Assembly (NCBI RefSeq): GCF_003711515.1 | Contig: NW_021167084.1 | Location: 112,745 to 176,744 of the forward strand | Source of the DNA: Sodiomyces alkalinus F11 | Taxonomy: Eukaryota; Ascomycota; Sordariomycetes; Glomerellales; Plectosphaerellaceae | Reading direction: 5' to 3' | DNA: 64,000 nucleotides | In this document: piece after piece, positions 1 to 11,393 of the stretch | Numbering within the stretch: position 1 is the first letter of the stretch | How the letters are laid out: every line of letters begins with the position of its first letter | Position numbers and translations under genes: made by a program | The notes under the pieces: model-generated | Told to the model about the DNA's origin: nothing | What the model saw: the letters and a program-made list of their open reading frames with translations, nothing else | The model's database searches: none

Positions 1-3000
1 TATATCTTTAATAATCGAGGCCGTTTTACGGCTATTAGACTACCTACGGATACTTTATCTTTATCCCTTTAGGTGGGTACTTATAAGGCTTCTATCCTCG
101 GATACAGAAATATTAAGCTACATATACAATCCCTATCGGGCACGAAAAGGCTACTACGCCTTCGTGATATCGTATACTATAAGGAATTCGTTACTAATAT
201 TATCTCGGAACGCTAGCTACGCCTATAAGGCACCCGCGCGATAACCCGTATAGAAGATTATAATAACCGCGGTAACCGTAGAAGACCACGGTGTAATAGT
301 AGTATAAACGCCTCGGCTATTATAGCACTAATACTCTCGCGAAGATCGTTAACGCTACTTAGGAGGTAAAGATAAAGGGACTATATACAACGGACTATAA
401 CGCGTATAGATAATCGTAAGTGCCTACGTAGATCCGGCGGATACTATCCTTTTACCCATTAAAGCCCGGAGAGGCCCTAGCTATTAATTTATATAATCTA
501 AAAGAGGCGGAGTTATTAGCGGGCGGACTATAGAAGTCTATTATATTCGTTATAAACGTGTACACAGGTTATATATAGGATTACTATCTATAAAACAGAG
601 ACTAAGGCTCTATACTATACGCGTTAAAAGACGTATTTACCCTGCTTAAGACTTAATTCGACGCTAAGCCACGCGTCCTACGGGCCGATTCTAAGATATT
701 TTAGCACCTAGAAATCGTTACTTTCCTCGCTACTAAGGGGGTAGAAGGTTAGCCGTCGGCACTATATTTATAGAATCAAAATAGCGTTAGAGAACAGATT
801 AGAGGTATCGTTAAAAGGAGGGCGAGGGCTATAAGGATTAGGGCTAATCTGCCTATATCTATCTAGCCTAAGATCTTTAGGACTGCTATATATCTGTATA
901 ACAGAACACCACGATATATTAATAACTAGAAGACACTATACGAAGGCCTACACAGCCGTTAACCGGACCTTGCGCACCTGTGAGCGTATAGCTATAAAGC
1001 CTTTATAAAAACGCGCGATACCTAAGCTAAAAGGCACCGCCTATAAAGGCTAGAACCGAAGGTATAGATTGGTTATTATATTGGATACTAATACTCGAAT
1101 AGCTTCCGTATTTAGCTACTATACCTAACGGATATTATTACCATGAGAGACGTGGTCTTTAACGAAGACGAGATATTTAACGGCAGGATTAAAACGCTAT
1201 AAGCTATAGCTTCCGCCGAGGAAATCGGGGAACGCCTATAATCTATCCGTATCACCTAATCTAATAAGACCGCGAATAGGCTACTATTAAGGGGTATAGC
1301 CGTAGACGTATTAGATCTTAAATCGGAAGACTCTAACGCTACCGCTATTACTACGGATAAAGGCGAGGCCGTCGCTATTACTATAAAAGAGGCCACTACT
1401 ATTATTATAGACTATACCGTTATTACTACGGGTACCGCTCTTACTACGGACACTGCTATTACTATAGGAGAAGACTATACTACCGCTATTACTACGGGTA
1501 AAGGCGATAACACCGCTATTACTACGGATAAAGGAGACGTTACCGCTATTACTACGGGAGAGGCCACCGCTATTACTACGGACACTTTACGGTTTACTAC
1601 TATAAGGTTTAAACCGTTTCCTACGCCTTTAATATCCCCGGAAGATCCCGCGCGCGCGTTCCTTATAGCGTTAGCGGTGGTTAGGGGAATTAAGGTAAAA
1701 GAACACGATAACCACTAACGGATAGCTATAGATACCCCTAAGGGCTGCCCGTCGGCTATTATACGAACTATCGTAAGTCTATACACGACTAAGAAGGTCT
1801 AGAACGATAACGCCTAGAAGGCGTTCTTTAACGCTAAAAGAACTTATAACCCTATATATAGGAGGAAGTAAGCTATTAACGATAGCGACGTCGGTGCTAT
1901 AGATTCTACTCCCTTTAATGTATCTTAGCCGCTATCTTATATAACCCGCGAGGATCTCCTGCCTCCACTAAAGTATTACCACGATATACGCCTTTACCCG
2001 TTATGGGAGCGGTAGTCATAGGCCGAGGGGGAATACCTTAAGGAGCACCGATAAATAGGCTACTAGTAGGAGGTAGGTAGTAATTAGGCTACTAAGTAAT
2101 AAGTCCTCGCCTATAAATAGATATATACTTATAACTTCAATAAAGAGAGCACCCTTCTTAAGTATAAGGCACGCCTTATAGTATAAGGGGATTAATAAAA
2201 ACGGTTAGAGACTAAAGATAACTATACCACCACGCTAGCCTCGCGGTCTTTCCGTATACTAATAGCGATCGCCGCTTAGTTTAATCTAGAAATAAGGTAG
2301 TTTAATGCTATTAACGCGTTCGTTAATATAAGCCTTAAAGAACAGGTATTTATAAAGATACTGTAAGGCTATAAAGTGCTAGGTAAGGTACTACTATTAC
2401 GGAAAGCCCTCTTCGCCTTAATAGTATCGCTACTACTATTGTAAGAGGAATTTAGCGGTACGCTATAAAGGATAGGATTCACGGCCGTGCCTAATAATCC
2501 CTATATTATAATCCGCGACGGTTTAATCCTATTCTTCTATATTAATAATATCGGACTTATTTACTATAAAGATCGTAAGACGGACGTTAACGACCTCGAG
2601 GCCGCCCTTAAGCGAAGTTATACGTTATTAGGAGGCGAAGAAATCCGTTAGTTCCTAGGAATTAAGGTCCTAAGTTATAGCTATTATAATCCTCTTATAT
2701 AAAGAAGATCGCGGTTAAATACTACGTACATATACTCTGCCGAAAACCACTAAAGGTCCTATTATTAACGATAGAGCCGCTAATACCCCGCGACGGTATA
2801 TACGCGTTAATTCCCGAGGTCCGTTAGTACTAGGGTATAATCGGTTCTATCCTATATACCGCTATTATAATAAGACCCGATATCGTGTTTACCTATTCGA
2901 AGCTTTCCTAATATAACGTTAACCCCTCCTTTAACTACCTTAAGAGGGCTTAATAAGTGCTGCTATTCCTATACTATATAAGATACTACTACCTAGAATT

Positions 3001-4020
3001 TAGCGGGGATAGGCTTTTCCTGATAGTAAGCGACGTGTCCTTTAAGGATAATCTAGACCGTAAGAGCTTATAAGGATATACGATAAAGCTTTTCGGCGGC
3101 ACCGTTAACTAGAAGGCGGGTAAGTAACTAATAGTAACGATATCGTTAATAGAGTCGGAACTACTCGCTCTTACTAAAGCAGCTAAGGAGATACTATTCG
3201 TTAGCCAGATATTGAGAGATTTAGAGCTTCGGTTAGACTAATAGTAACTATAGCTATATTACAATAATTAGCAGACTATTAGCCTCGTTAATAAGAAGCC
3301 ATAACGCCTATAGACAAGGCTACGGTATATCGATATATATAACTAGTAGGCGCGCTAGTTAGTATAATAAGGTCTCTTTAAGGTTATATACGTTAATATA
3401 AAGGAGATAATCGCGGAAGGTTTAAGGAAGGCACTACCGGAGGCAGGGATTAAAAGACTATAGTAATAGCTTAATTTAACGGATTAAAAGAACTATATCG
3501 AGTAGTCTAAACGGCTATATAAAGAGATCGAACACGCTAAAACCGTAGCGACTATAAAGGCCCCGGAGGGCATAGCAGATCCGATAAATATAGATTAAGC
3601 AGATCCGGCTAATCAGGATTAAGGAACTAATTAAGATAGAATTAAATTAAACGGTTAAACAGGGCGGATTTAGATCCCTTTTATAAGGGCGTTTTCCCTT
3701 AACTATTAATTTTATAATAGAAAAGTTAAGAGCGTTTAGTTTAAACCGAAGCCTCTGATTAGTTAGTTAACCTAGGAAGACCCACCTTAACTAAGGGGGT
3801 ATATCGTATAGGCACACGGACCACGGCGTGGTCTATAAAGGAACTAGGGGGAATCCACGCTATAACTAAGGGCTCCGGATATCGGAGGCCTCGGGTATTA
3901 GGATATAATAGGGGTGGATACCGGAAAAGACCGGATAGGATCTAAATAATATAGTACCTATAACAGAGTCTTCACTACCTAAATTGAGGGTATAAAAGAC
4001 TCTCCTAGATATAACTTTAC
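1..4020 (+). mobile_element. RIP-degraded Ty1/Copia retrotransposon (3' part)
   Basis: This is a dead long-terminal-repeat retrotransposon read on the + strand; its gag end lies beyond the window. Through many TAA/TAG codons the Copia order is still readable. A protease/pre-integrase stretch lies at about 130-240 (TNIISER), integrase at about 540-1200 (TGYI, then YLYNRTPRY), and a repetitive acidic/threonine linker at about 1340-1610. Reverse transcriptase follows at about 1980-2720 and RNase H at about 3060-3420 (ESELLALTKAAKE). The catalytic YVDD of reverse transcriptase reads YINN at 2538-2549. Tryptophan and glutamine positions are repeatedly TAG or TAA, the result expected from CpA to TpA change on either strand. 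CA and TG dinucleotides are rare while CG remains common. The element cannot be active. Family and order are certain by eye; exact edges are not. Confidence 0.9.
3797..4020 (+). repeat. Possible 3' LTR of the left Copia element
   Basis: A purine run (AAGGGGG) ends near 3796, where a Copia polypurine tract would sit, about 380 bp after RNase H. The following ~220 bp contain a TATAAAAG box near 3991 and stop where the AT-rich, CA-poor composition changes to normal DNA. This is the expected place and size of a short Copia LTR. Its partner 5' LTR is outside the window, so the assignment is inference. Confidence 0.3.
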
Positions 4021-4271
4021 ATAATACACACACACGAGATTTCTGCTCTACTAAGTTGATTATTCAAGTGCCTTTTGACGTGCGACAAGATATAGTATAG
4101 ACCAGGTGGTGCCTGCAGGCAGGCAGCCACGCAATAACAGGAACCTGGCTGAGAAGTCACCTGCGACAGCTTAGTCAGCGTCCGATTACCATTTTCGTAT
4201 GTACTCATTTTGCTGCTGTGCCAGTGGGGGGTGGTGGTGCTCCAAATCCCGCTAAGATGGTCATGTAGGTT

Positions 4272-4279
4272 AAAAAAAA

Positions 4280-4310
<31 letters not shown>
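4272..4310. repeat. Poly-A / AAG microsatellite
   Basis: A run of about 16 A followed by about eight AAG units. It creates spurious Lys/Arg and Leu/Phe reading frames on both strands. It lies about 90 bp upstream of the Rieske start codon. Confidence 0.9.
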
Positions 4311-4311
<1 letters not shown>

Positions 4312-4399
4312 TACGCCATTGATTCGCCTAGATCATCTGAAGTTTTATTGGAAAACGGTTGTCCGTTCCTACTATACCGGCTTCCCCTCCACCTTACAT

Positions 4400-5050
4400 A
4401 TGAATCCCCTCACGGCCCCGTCACGGGCGGAAGCAGAGTGGTTTGCCGTCGGCCTGGCCTCGTCCTTCCCCGATCTCGGCTCGGACGACGGCAACCTCGC
4501 CAAACCACGGATCTGCAAGGGGGAAGCCACTCCGGGATGCAAGGTCTTCCATGTCCCTAGAACAGATAGCTCTCGAGGGACCCAGGTGCCCGTTGCAGCC
4601 GACTCCTTTGAGACACGCGAGGGAAGGAGGGGAGGCTTAAAGGAACAGGTCCTCGTGTTCCGATATAAGGGCAAGTTTCATGCGGTCGACCACGTAAGTG
4701 AAGCATCGCCCCCGGGCTGGCGGGCTTTTTGGACAATCTCGAGCTGATCGCAACCCTCGCAGCAATGTCCTCACTCCTCCTTCCCGCTTTCTCAAGGCAT
4801 ACCTTTTGATATCGAGGATTTTGGCGTCGTTCTCAGTTCCGGGCTCATGTGTCCGAAGCATGACTGGTCTTTTGACCTGTTCACTGGGACGTCGGACCGT
4901 GGGAATTACAAACTGGGGGTGTGGGAGGTCCAGTTGCGTGAGGTGGGCGGAGAAGGACGGACAATATCCAGAGAGGAGGTTGATGCTGGGGTTGAGACCG
5001 CATGCACAGATAAAGAGGTGTGGGTGAGGAGAAAACAGAGAATAGGCTAG
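4400..5050 (+). CDS. Rieske [2Fe-2S] domain protein
   Basis: Predicted small soluble Rieske iron-sulphur protein of about 193 residues, made by joining 4400-4693 and 4763-5050. The intron (4694-4762) has a GTAAGT donor, a CTGATC branch-like site and a CAG acceptor, and joins in phase 0. The junction restores the cluster-binding half-motif DHQCPHSSFPLSQG. The second half, CPKHDWSFD, follows 25 residues later, giving C-x-H ... C-x2-H, the four ligands of a Rieske cluster. The reading frame is open further up to an ATG at 4319. I prefer 4400 because the earlier stretch looks like leader sequence beside the microsatellite. There is no oxygenase catalytic domain, so it is likely a stand-alone ferredoxin-like electron carrier; the partner is unknown. 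It sits under 400 bp from the RIP block yet is intact. Confidence 0.85.
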
Positions 5051-6281
5051 CCAACTCCAATTTGTCGTTTTAACATTTTCTGGACCGGTCTCTCCGTTTC
5101 GCAATAAGAGTTCTCATCAGACGCCCTAGAGCGAAACTAAAATAAACCTTGGTGTCCTTGGAAGTTTTGGACCCTTTGGTGGTCTGACCTAGTGAACCAT
5201 GACAGAATGTCCGGCAACCGTTTTCCAGGCCGGATCCCAAGTGGCCCGTACATTACCAACAACATCCTTCTCACAAGCCAAAAAGGGGAGATTATGAGAT
5301 GGAATGAGCACCAGGCTGGGACTTTAACGCGATGGGGACCTGAGGCTCCGTTATTTTTATTCTCAACTTGCCTTTGCATTGACTCTGTCACGGGAACAGC
5401 CATTGCTATTATTAGGTCCAAGGAAAGCTTGACTGAATCCTTCGACTTTTACCTACTACTGTAAAGAACAATGAGCACGACCGAATTATGTACGAGCCTG
5501 TGTACGTTGTAATTACGGAGTGGGGAGACGGACGCGGAAACTGCCATTGGAGCCCACTGAGACGCGACAAGGGGCTTCCTTGACGACTTGGCATCCTGCT
5601 GTGCCTTCCTGTCATCGCTAAACCTTTGTTGGGATAAAGCGTCATCTTATGTAAATGCTGTGCCCCAAATACCCGCAACACCCCTTGCCCCTTGCGTACA
5701 ACGTACGTGGAGGCGCGGTAAAAGACGAACGCGCCAAAAGGGAGGGCATGGAAGATTTCGAGAGCCCCTTGGCCCTAGGATTGGCAGCAAAGCAGTGGAA
5801 GGCGTCGGTAATTTGGATTAGGACGGCAAGCTGCAGTGGCGGAGTCTTCTGATTGGTTTCATTTTGTCCCATTTGCCCAGCAGAGATTAACAGATCTGGA
5901 CCGGGGTTCCCGGTGATGGTCTAGGCCTGCGGAGCACTGCCCGGCATGATACCCATGGACCCCTCCCCAATCCCCATCGGGCGCTGCAGCCTTGGGACTT
6001 TTCAATCCAGGAGGTGGTCTTCGTAGGATTCGGGGGCTAGGTTGGTTGAGCCACCGAGAGAATCCATCCAGAACCCGGATTGCTCGGCCGCACGAGACAA
6101 GTTTCAGCCTTCATCTTCCTTTTTTTTCAAATAAATATACGAATACAATACCTCTTCGAACGTTACACAATCGCACCGCATGATCTCGCAAAGGTAGTCG
6201 CACGACAGTCACGGCTGCAACGGGATCGAACGACAAACAAAGCGACGGCAGGTTCCCATCGGTTCAGGCGGACACAACGCG
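5051..6281. other. Intergenic region, no gene seen
   Basis: About 1.2 kb between the Rieske and metalloprotease genes. The open frames here are short, lack recognisable motifs and overlap on both strands. Positions 6100-6180 are T-rich and then AT-rich, which fits a core promoter or leader for the downstream gene. Confidence 0.5.
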
Positions 6282-7780
6282 ATGTTCCGCACTGGGCTGA
6301 CCTGCCTGGTCGCACTTACGGACCTCTTCGGCGAATACAGCCTCGGACGGCGACAGACTATCCCGGCGCCAGACCCCAATGTCGACGAGGTCTTCGACGG
6401 CGACGACGGGCTGTATGCCCTCGACGACTTGGGCCTATCTGACCTCCCGCAAGCGCAGTGGACGAGCACCAGGTGGGCAGAGGGCGAGCTCCCCGAGGCC
6501 TGCTACCTGTACACGCTGGAGCGGGATCTGCTGGGAGGTAGCTGCCGGCCGTCGGAGATGCAAGTGTATTCGGTGACGTACGAAGACTGTGAGGACCCTT
6601 GGATCATCTGTCGGTGCGGCGATGCCACAGGTGACGCCAGGACCATGATCCGGCATCTGGGGTACGTGTAACTCTTTGGACCCAGGGATTCCCGGAAGAG
6701 AAAGAGGAAGACGAAAAGAAAAAAAAAGCCAAGTCAAGGGGGTCGTGAATCCATAGGGGACAGTGAGCTAACCGGTGCTGGCGGCCAACGCGTTCTGGGG
6801 TTGATACAGACAGCTTCCGGTCCAGTCTCGAGAATACGTCCGCTACGTGATGATGACGGCGGATAGGGACAACACCGCCGCACTGTCGATATACTGGGAA
6901 GGGGATCTGATCGTCTTCGGCCAGAGCAGCTCGGTATCCCTGTTCGTCCACGAGGTAGCGCATAACGTCGACTGGTGGGAGTTTGGACGGAACGGGTTGG
7001 CGTATTCCGGTGAGTCTGTCGCAACGACCTACCTACCTTGTATCCGTTCACGAGGCACACCCCACGTGCAACAATGGGCGACCAAAGGTGTTGACGGACG
7101 GCAGATTTGAGTGAATGGCACGACGCGGTAGACAACGAGACATGCGTGGCTGCTGAGTACGCCAAAACAAGTAAGTTAGACCCCATCAGGGGCTGGACGA
7201 GAGGAAACGAAACCACGAGGTAGACATGTCGAGACGGAAGCTAACCGCGTCTGCTACGATAGCGTACGGCGAAGCGTACGCAGAGACGGCTGTCATGGTA
7301 GCGTACGACGTCAACGTGGAACCGATCAGCGAGATTGTCGACTACAGTTGTATGGAAGGCACGTTCAACATCGTCAAGGAGCAAATGGGCGAAATGCTCC
7401 GGTACGACGAGGGCAAGACATGCGGCAGCAGGATCAGGCATGACGAGCGAGTCTGCGTGCGAGGCCGAGACATGGTAGCAGCGTGTCCGGACAGCGGTAA
7501 CGGTAACGGTGTCGGGGAAGACCACGACTCTTCGTCGGGTTCCGAGTCGGTGTCGGGGTCGGCGCCGGGTCAAGGGACGGTGACGGAGAGCGTGATGGTG
7601 ACAGCGACATCGACATCGACGGCGACGGAGACGGAGACAGCAACAGGGAGCGGCGCAGTGGAGTCGATACCCGTCGGCGATTCGAGCGCGCGGCCGGGGG
7701 TATCGTTGGGGAAGATTCCTTTCTTTGTATTTCGAAGCGTTGCGCGGGTAACCAATTTCTTGGGAGGGCGGCGGGCGTAA
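6282..7780 (+). CDS. Putative secreted zinc metalloprotease, CON-13-like
   Basis: Four exons, 6282-6661, 6810-7009, 7105-7170 and 7224-7780, give about 400 residues. All three introns have GT donors (GTACGT, GTGAGT, GTAAGT) and AG acceptors, and all keep the frame. A hydrophobic N-terminus (MFRTGLTCLVALTDLFG) fits a signal peptide. A Cys-rich segment with DCEDPWIICRC at about 100-115 and the motif HEVAH at 174-178 recall the conidiation-specific protein 13 family, annotated as putative zinc metallopeptidases. HEVAH supplies two zinc ligands and the general-base Glu. Further Cys residues follow in exon 4, then a Ser/Thr/Glu-rich tail (about 310-375) typical of glycosylated secreted proteins. 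The third intron is only 53 bp and its acceptor is the least certain. Family assignment is from memory of motifs; protease activity is inferred. Confidence 0.72.
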
Positions 7781-7994
7781 TAGGCGGCTGATGGAGATAC
7801 CATTTGGAGAAATAATAGAGGGCAAGTCGAGTAGCTTTACTTGGTCGGCGAGTTGTATACCTTAAGGTGAGTGAACATTCTGTCCGTATATGCAGTGAAG
7901 ATGCTGAAGGCGGGCAACGATGATGGTGTTGTCGATGCTGACGATGAACGTCACGGCTATGACGACGAGTGGGCAAAAATACAGGTAGACTGGC

Positions 7995-8068
7995 TGTTAC
8001 GAGTACCTAGAGTACCTTACCTTAGGTATCTTACCTTACCTAAGGTAGGTAGGTACCTACATCAGGTA
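7995..8068. repeat. AGGTA/TACCT palindromic repeat cluster
   Basis: A dense run of TACCT and AGGTA pentamers that pair with one another (for example TACCTTAGGTA). It lies in the 510 bp gap between the metalloprotease stop and the stop of the - strand gene, so it could fold near both 3' ends. Similar clusters recur near 39630, 39740 and 59645. No other feature is seen in 7781-8290. Confidence 0.7.
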
Positions 8069-8290
8069 CGTATTCGTAAGTGGGGTGCTGACTCACCCAT
8101 GTCCACTCCCCTACACGGGCTATGCGACAGGCCGGAGACACCTATGGCAGGCTATAGGGGTCACTGTTGCAAAACCCCAACATTCGCCAAGGGAGTGCCA
8201 AATGGATCCTGTCGATTCACCCGCAGCTTCAAGTTCAACTCGAGTGGTAATTAGACTATCTGCGCTCGGCGCCGGGGCCTTCGTCAGCCA

Positions 8291-10774
8291 TCACCGTACC
8301 TTCCTCTCTGGCGAGTGGTAAAACCCCAGAACCCTGTTCCAAACCACCGGTTGATCCATTGGTAAATGGTTCAGCACGGCATCCTGCACCTTTTCTTTGT
8401 CGCTCGGCTTGGGGGGATATCGGCACACGGTGGTTTGCTCTTCGCCCGTGTGCGCTATGGACGTCCGTGTGTCTCGCTTCTCGGAGCCTCGGCGAAGGTC
8501 GAGGCAAACCAGAGCCGTGCCATGCCGAAGGGCGACGACAACAAAGATCAACCCTGCTGCTACGAGCGTCCTCACCTCGGGTTTAATGTCGATGGAGAAG
8601 CCGCCGGCGAATGCCTGTTCCTCCTTCCTCGTGAAAAGTCGGTTGTACGGCCCACGAGTGATCAGGACGCTCTCCGGCTCCTTGGTAAGCAAGTAAAGGA
8701 TAAGGTCCTGCTCGTTGGCACTCGTGACGGCCCGCAGCTCACTCAGGCTTCGGCAAGTCACCCTGCCGAGGAGAAAGTCCCTCCATGGCCACTCGGTCAC
8801 CCGAATGCTCTTGGCGATCAGGATGAGAAAACCGGCGAGCAGCCACGAAAAGGAGGCGATGTTGAACGGGTCCACCCCTTCCACCCTGTCTCCAATGGTA
8901 AATGCGGCAGCCAGTCCGCCGGCCACCAGGAAACCGGCAATGCCCAACACCGAGTACACATACGAAACACACTTGACACGCACAGCCATTTCGTCGATGT
9001 CCCAATCTTGTCCATCCGCGGCCAGGCGCGCCCGGCGCTCCTGGACCTCGTGCAGCCTTTGCTGGACTTCGTCTGCCGGGATGCTGCTCCAGGCCGCCGT
9101 ACCGGTTGGGATCCTGGAATGCGAAACTTGCCTGTCCGAGTGGGCAAGCAGTGATTGGGAGAGGGATCGAAATTCTGCCCCGGGGAGGCTCGAGGGGCTG
9201 TTCTTTTGGAAGGTCCGAGTATGTATGGAGACCACGGCGGTGAAGGAGGGCGAACGTGGCGTCAATTGCTCCTCGACGTCGATGGAGAGCAGACCACCCA
9301 AACTGCTCAATGAAGATCTTAATACAGAAATTATTTCTGGGCTGGTAAGGAGCACGGGAATCATGACTGTGATAATCTGAGCCAGGTTGGTCAGATTCAC
9401 CGGCGAAAGGTCGACCACAGTGTCATTGTTGGGGTCCTCGCATCGCTCCCGTATCTGGAATGTGATAACCGTCCCGCTACCATTTTCATCTTGTTTAAGT
9501 TTGGGGCGGTAGTTGACACTTGCATTTTGTTCATGTTCCTTTTGGACCTCTTCAACCGCTTGTTTCGCCAACACATACCCCAGATAGGCATGTTTGATGA
9601 AGTCGGGATCACTAGATCCGTGCAACTCGCTGTTGCGGTCCTGGTGCATATAGACGGGGAACGGGGTGTCGGTGGTCCCTCCCCGGTATGTGACTGTGGA
9701 GATTTCAAAGCTGTCGAGGGGGGATCCGGCCATCAGGTAATAAACCAGACTGCGGAGGGTGGAAGATACCCAGCTGAAGGCATCAGCCATGTCCGACAAA
9801 TAGGGGTCTTCGGAGTCATCCTGGACCTCGACCATCACTTCCAGCTCTTTCGCGTACTGCGACGGCTCACCCTCTCGGTGCATGTGCTGCAGAGGCGCGG
9901 CATTCATCATGGGCATGCCGTCGAACTCCCACCCTCCATCACCGACGTCCTGCATATGGCCTAGGTGAGTGGGCCCCTGCTCCGGCAGTCTGGTTTTTGA
10001 ATTGTCAAAGACGCCCTTGACCCGTTGCTCTGTTTCGTAGCGCCTGATGGCATCGATGGACCGCGTGACGTAAGTGTCGGGCTTGCGGGCCAGGATCTTG
10101 AGTTTCGCTGAGGATTTCGCAAGTCCAGCCAAAACCCGCCGTTGCCAGGCGCCCTCTTCCGCCGCAGACACGCCAAAGCGGGCCACAACAGCGGTCAAAT
10201 AGTCAACCATGGCAAAATAGCTTTCCAGGAAGGACTCCTCAGAAACGTCTTCCGAGTCTTCTCTGGCCGTTTTGTGCGCGCTCTTCGGGTTGTCCAGGCG
10301 ACTTTGCAGGATCTCCTTGCTCATTTGCCTGGCGTTTTTGTGGCTCAGTTTCTCTTTGGACTTCCAGAGCAAAAGTTCATTGTCGAGGATGCAGATATGG
10401 AGGTTAAGCATGATCTGGTCGGCCAAGGACGCCAGACGCTCGTATGATGATTTGGAGTCGTCCTGCTGAAACTTGCCGTAGCTTTCGAACCGCAGCCCTG
10501 TCCTCATGCCACATGCATCGACAGCCCCCATCAACCTGGTGGTCTCATGTTCCCACAACATGTTCTCTTGCGTCTCCGAGATGTCATAGGGGCAGACATC
10601 GTCGAACTTGGGTTTGGGTCCGTCTTCACCCAGGTGAGCGCGCACTGTCTCCAGCACTTCGTTAAGCGTCGTTTTGAGCGTCCATGCATGTGGTCGGTGC
10701 TCAGGCTTGGATTCCGAGGTGGGTGTGGTATTCTCGGGGTCTGTGGTCTTTTCACCACTGCCAAGGAGTGGCAT
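8291..10774 (-). CDS. Large membrane-anchored protein of unknown function
   Basis: An uninterrupted - strand frame encodes about 827 residues. I choose the ATG at 10774 (MPLLGSGEK), whose context has A at -3; the frame stays open to another ATG at 10888 with a weak context. The first ~600 residues are hydrophilic and rich in helix-forming, charged sequence with no motif I recognise. Two clear hydrophobic segments follow (one includes GIAGFLVAGGLAAAFTIG, the next SWLLAGFLILIAKSI), and a third weaker one (LVAAGLIFVVVALRHG) lies about 75 residues before the end. A topology with a big N-terminal domain and a small membrane hairpin is likely. It is divergent from an AAA+ ATPase with 619 bp between start codons, suggesting joint control. 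Similar long proteins of unknown function are common in ascomycetes. I do not assign a role. Confidence 0.75.
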   Translation of the reverse strand: MPLLGSGEKTTDPENTTPTSESKPEHRPHAWTLKTTLNEVLETVRAHLGEDGPKPKFDDVCPYDISETQENMLWEHETTRLMGAVDACGMRTGLRFESYGKFQQDDSKSSYERLASLADQIMLNLHICILDNELLLWKSKEKLSHKNARQMSKEILQSRLDNPKSAHKTAREDSEDVSEESFLESYFAMVDYLTAVVARFGVSAAEEGAWQRRVLAGLAKSSAKLKILARKPDTYVTRSIDAIRRYETEQRVKGVFDNSKTRLPEQGPTHLGHMQDVGDGGWEFDGMPMMNAAPLQHMHREGEPSQYAKELEVMVEVQDDSEDPYLSDMADAFSWVSSTLRSLVYYLMAGSPLDSFEISTVTYRGGTTDTPFPVYMHQDRNSELHGSSDPDFIKHAYLGYVLAKQAVEEVQKEHEQNASVNYRPKLKQDENGSGTVITFQIRERCEDPNNDTVVDLSPVNLTNLAQIITVMIPVLLTSPEIISVLRSSLSSLGGLLSIDVEEQLTPRSPSFTAVVSIHTRTFQKNSPSSLPGAEFRSLSQSLLAHSDRQVSHSRIPTGTAAWSSIPADEVQQRLHEVQERRARLAADGQDWDIDEMAVRVKCVSYVYSVLGIAGFLVAGGLAAAFTIGDRVEGVDPFNIASFSWLLAGFLILIAKSIRVTEWPWRDFLLGRVTCRSLSELRAVTSANEQDLILYLLTKEPESVLITRGPYNRLFTRKEEQAFAGGFSIDIKPEVRTLVAAGLIFVVVALRHGTALVCLDLRRGSEKRDTRTSIAHTGEEQTTVCRYPPKPSDKEKVQDAVLNHLPMDQPVVWNRVLGFYHSPERKVR

Positions 10775-11393
10775 GTTTGCTCTCTGGATGATCCTCAAAG
10801 TATGCCTCGGCAACGAAGATTTGTGACTGAAAAGAAAATCAGAAGATGGGACTTGATTTGAGGTGGGTGGGACCGCTGATATGAACATGAAATTTCAGCG
10901 TCCCAGTCCGTGAGACCAGTCCGTGAGACGAGGCTCTCCTTCCCCTCGACATCAAGCTGCATACACATGCACGGTATTAGCAATTTACCGAGCCTGGCTG
11001 CCTGGGGCCGAAGGATCAGGTCCTGAGGGAGGGCGACAGCCAGTAAGATCAACCCACAACATACCGGCTGCTCTAACCTACTGTAGCAGCACAGCCAGCC
11101 ACCGTGGAACACATGCAGATATTGGCTGACAACAGTAGAATTCATGTTCACATCAGTCAGCGCTGCAGCTTATCTGCGGCCCGCAGGTCAAGAACAAGGC
11201 CCCTCACCAATAAGCGTCCGGCCAATTTCAGCTCTTACCTCGATAGCCCCAGCCCTATTGCCCGCTCAGGCCTCAGGGTGCATGTGGGTAGCCGTGACCG
11301 ACAGCGTTGCAGTGACAGCAAGATTCCTCTCCGAGCCTCGTTGTTAGACGGCACCTTTAAACCTCATCTCTCCATCCACCTCGCTGGGTGTCA
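10775..11393. promoter_or_regulatory. Shared divergent promoter (membrane protein / AAA+ ATPase)
   Basis: The 619 bp between the two divergent start codons contain no gene. It must carry both upstream regions. I do not see a strong TATA box or a clear known operator. Confidence 0.45.

Noticed and set aside
4017..4319. - strand frame beginning with poly-Leu/poly-Phe resembling a signal peptide
   Set aside because: The hydrophobic start is the complement of the AAG/poly-A microsatellite.
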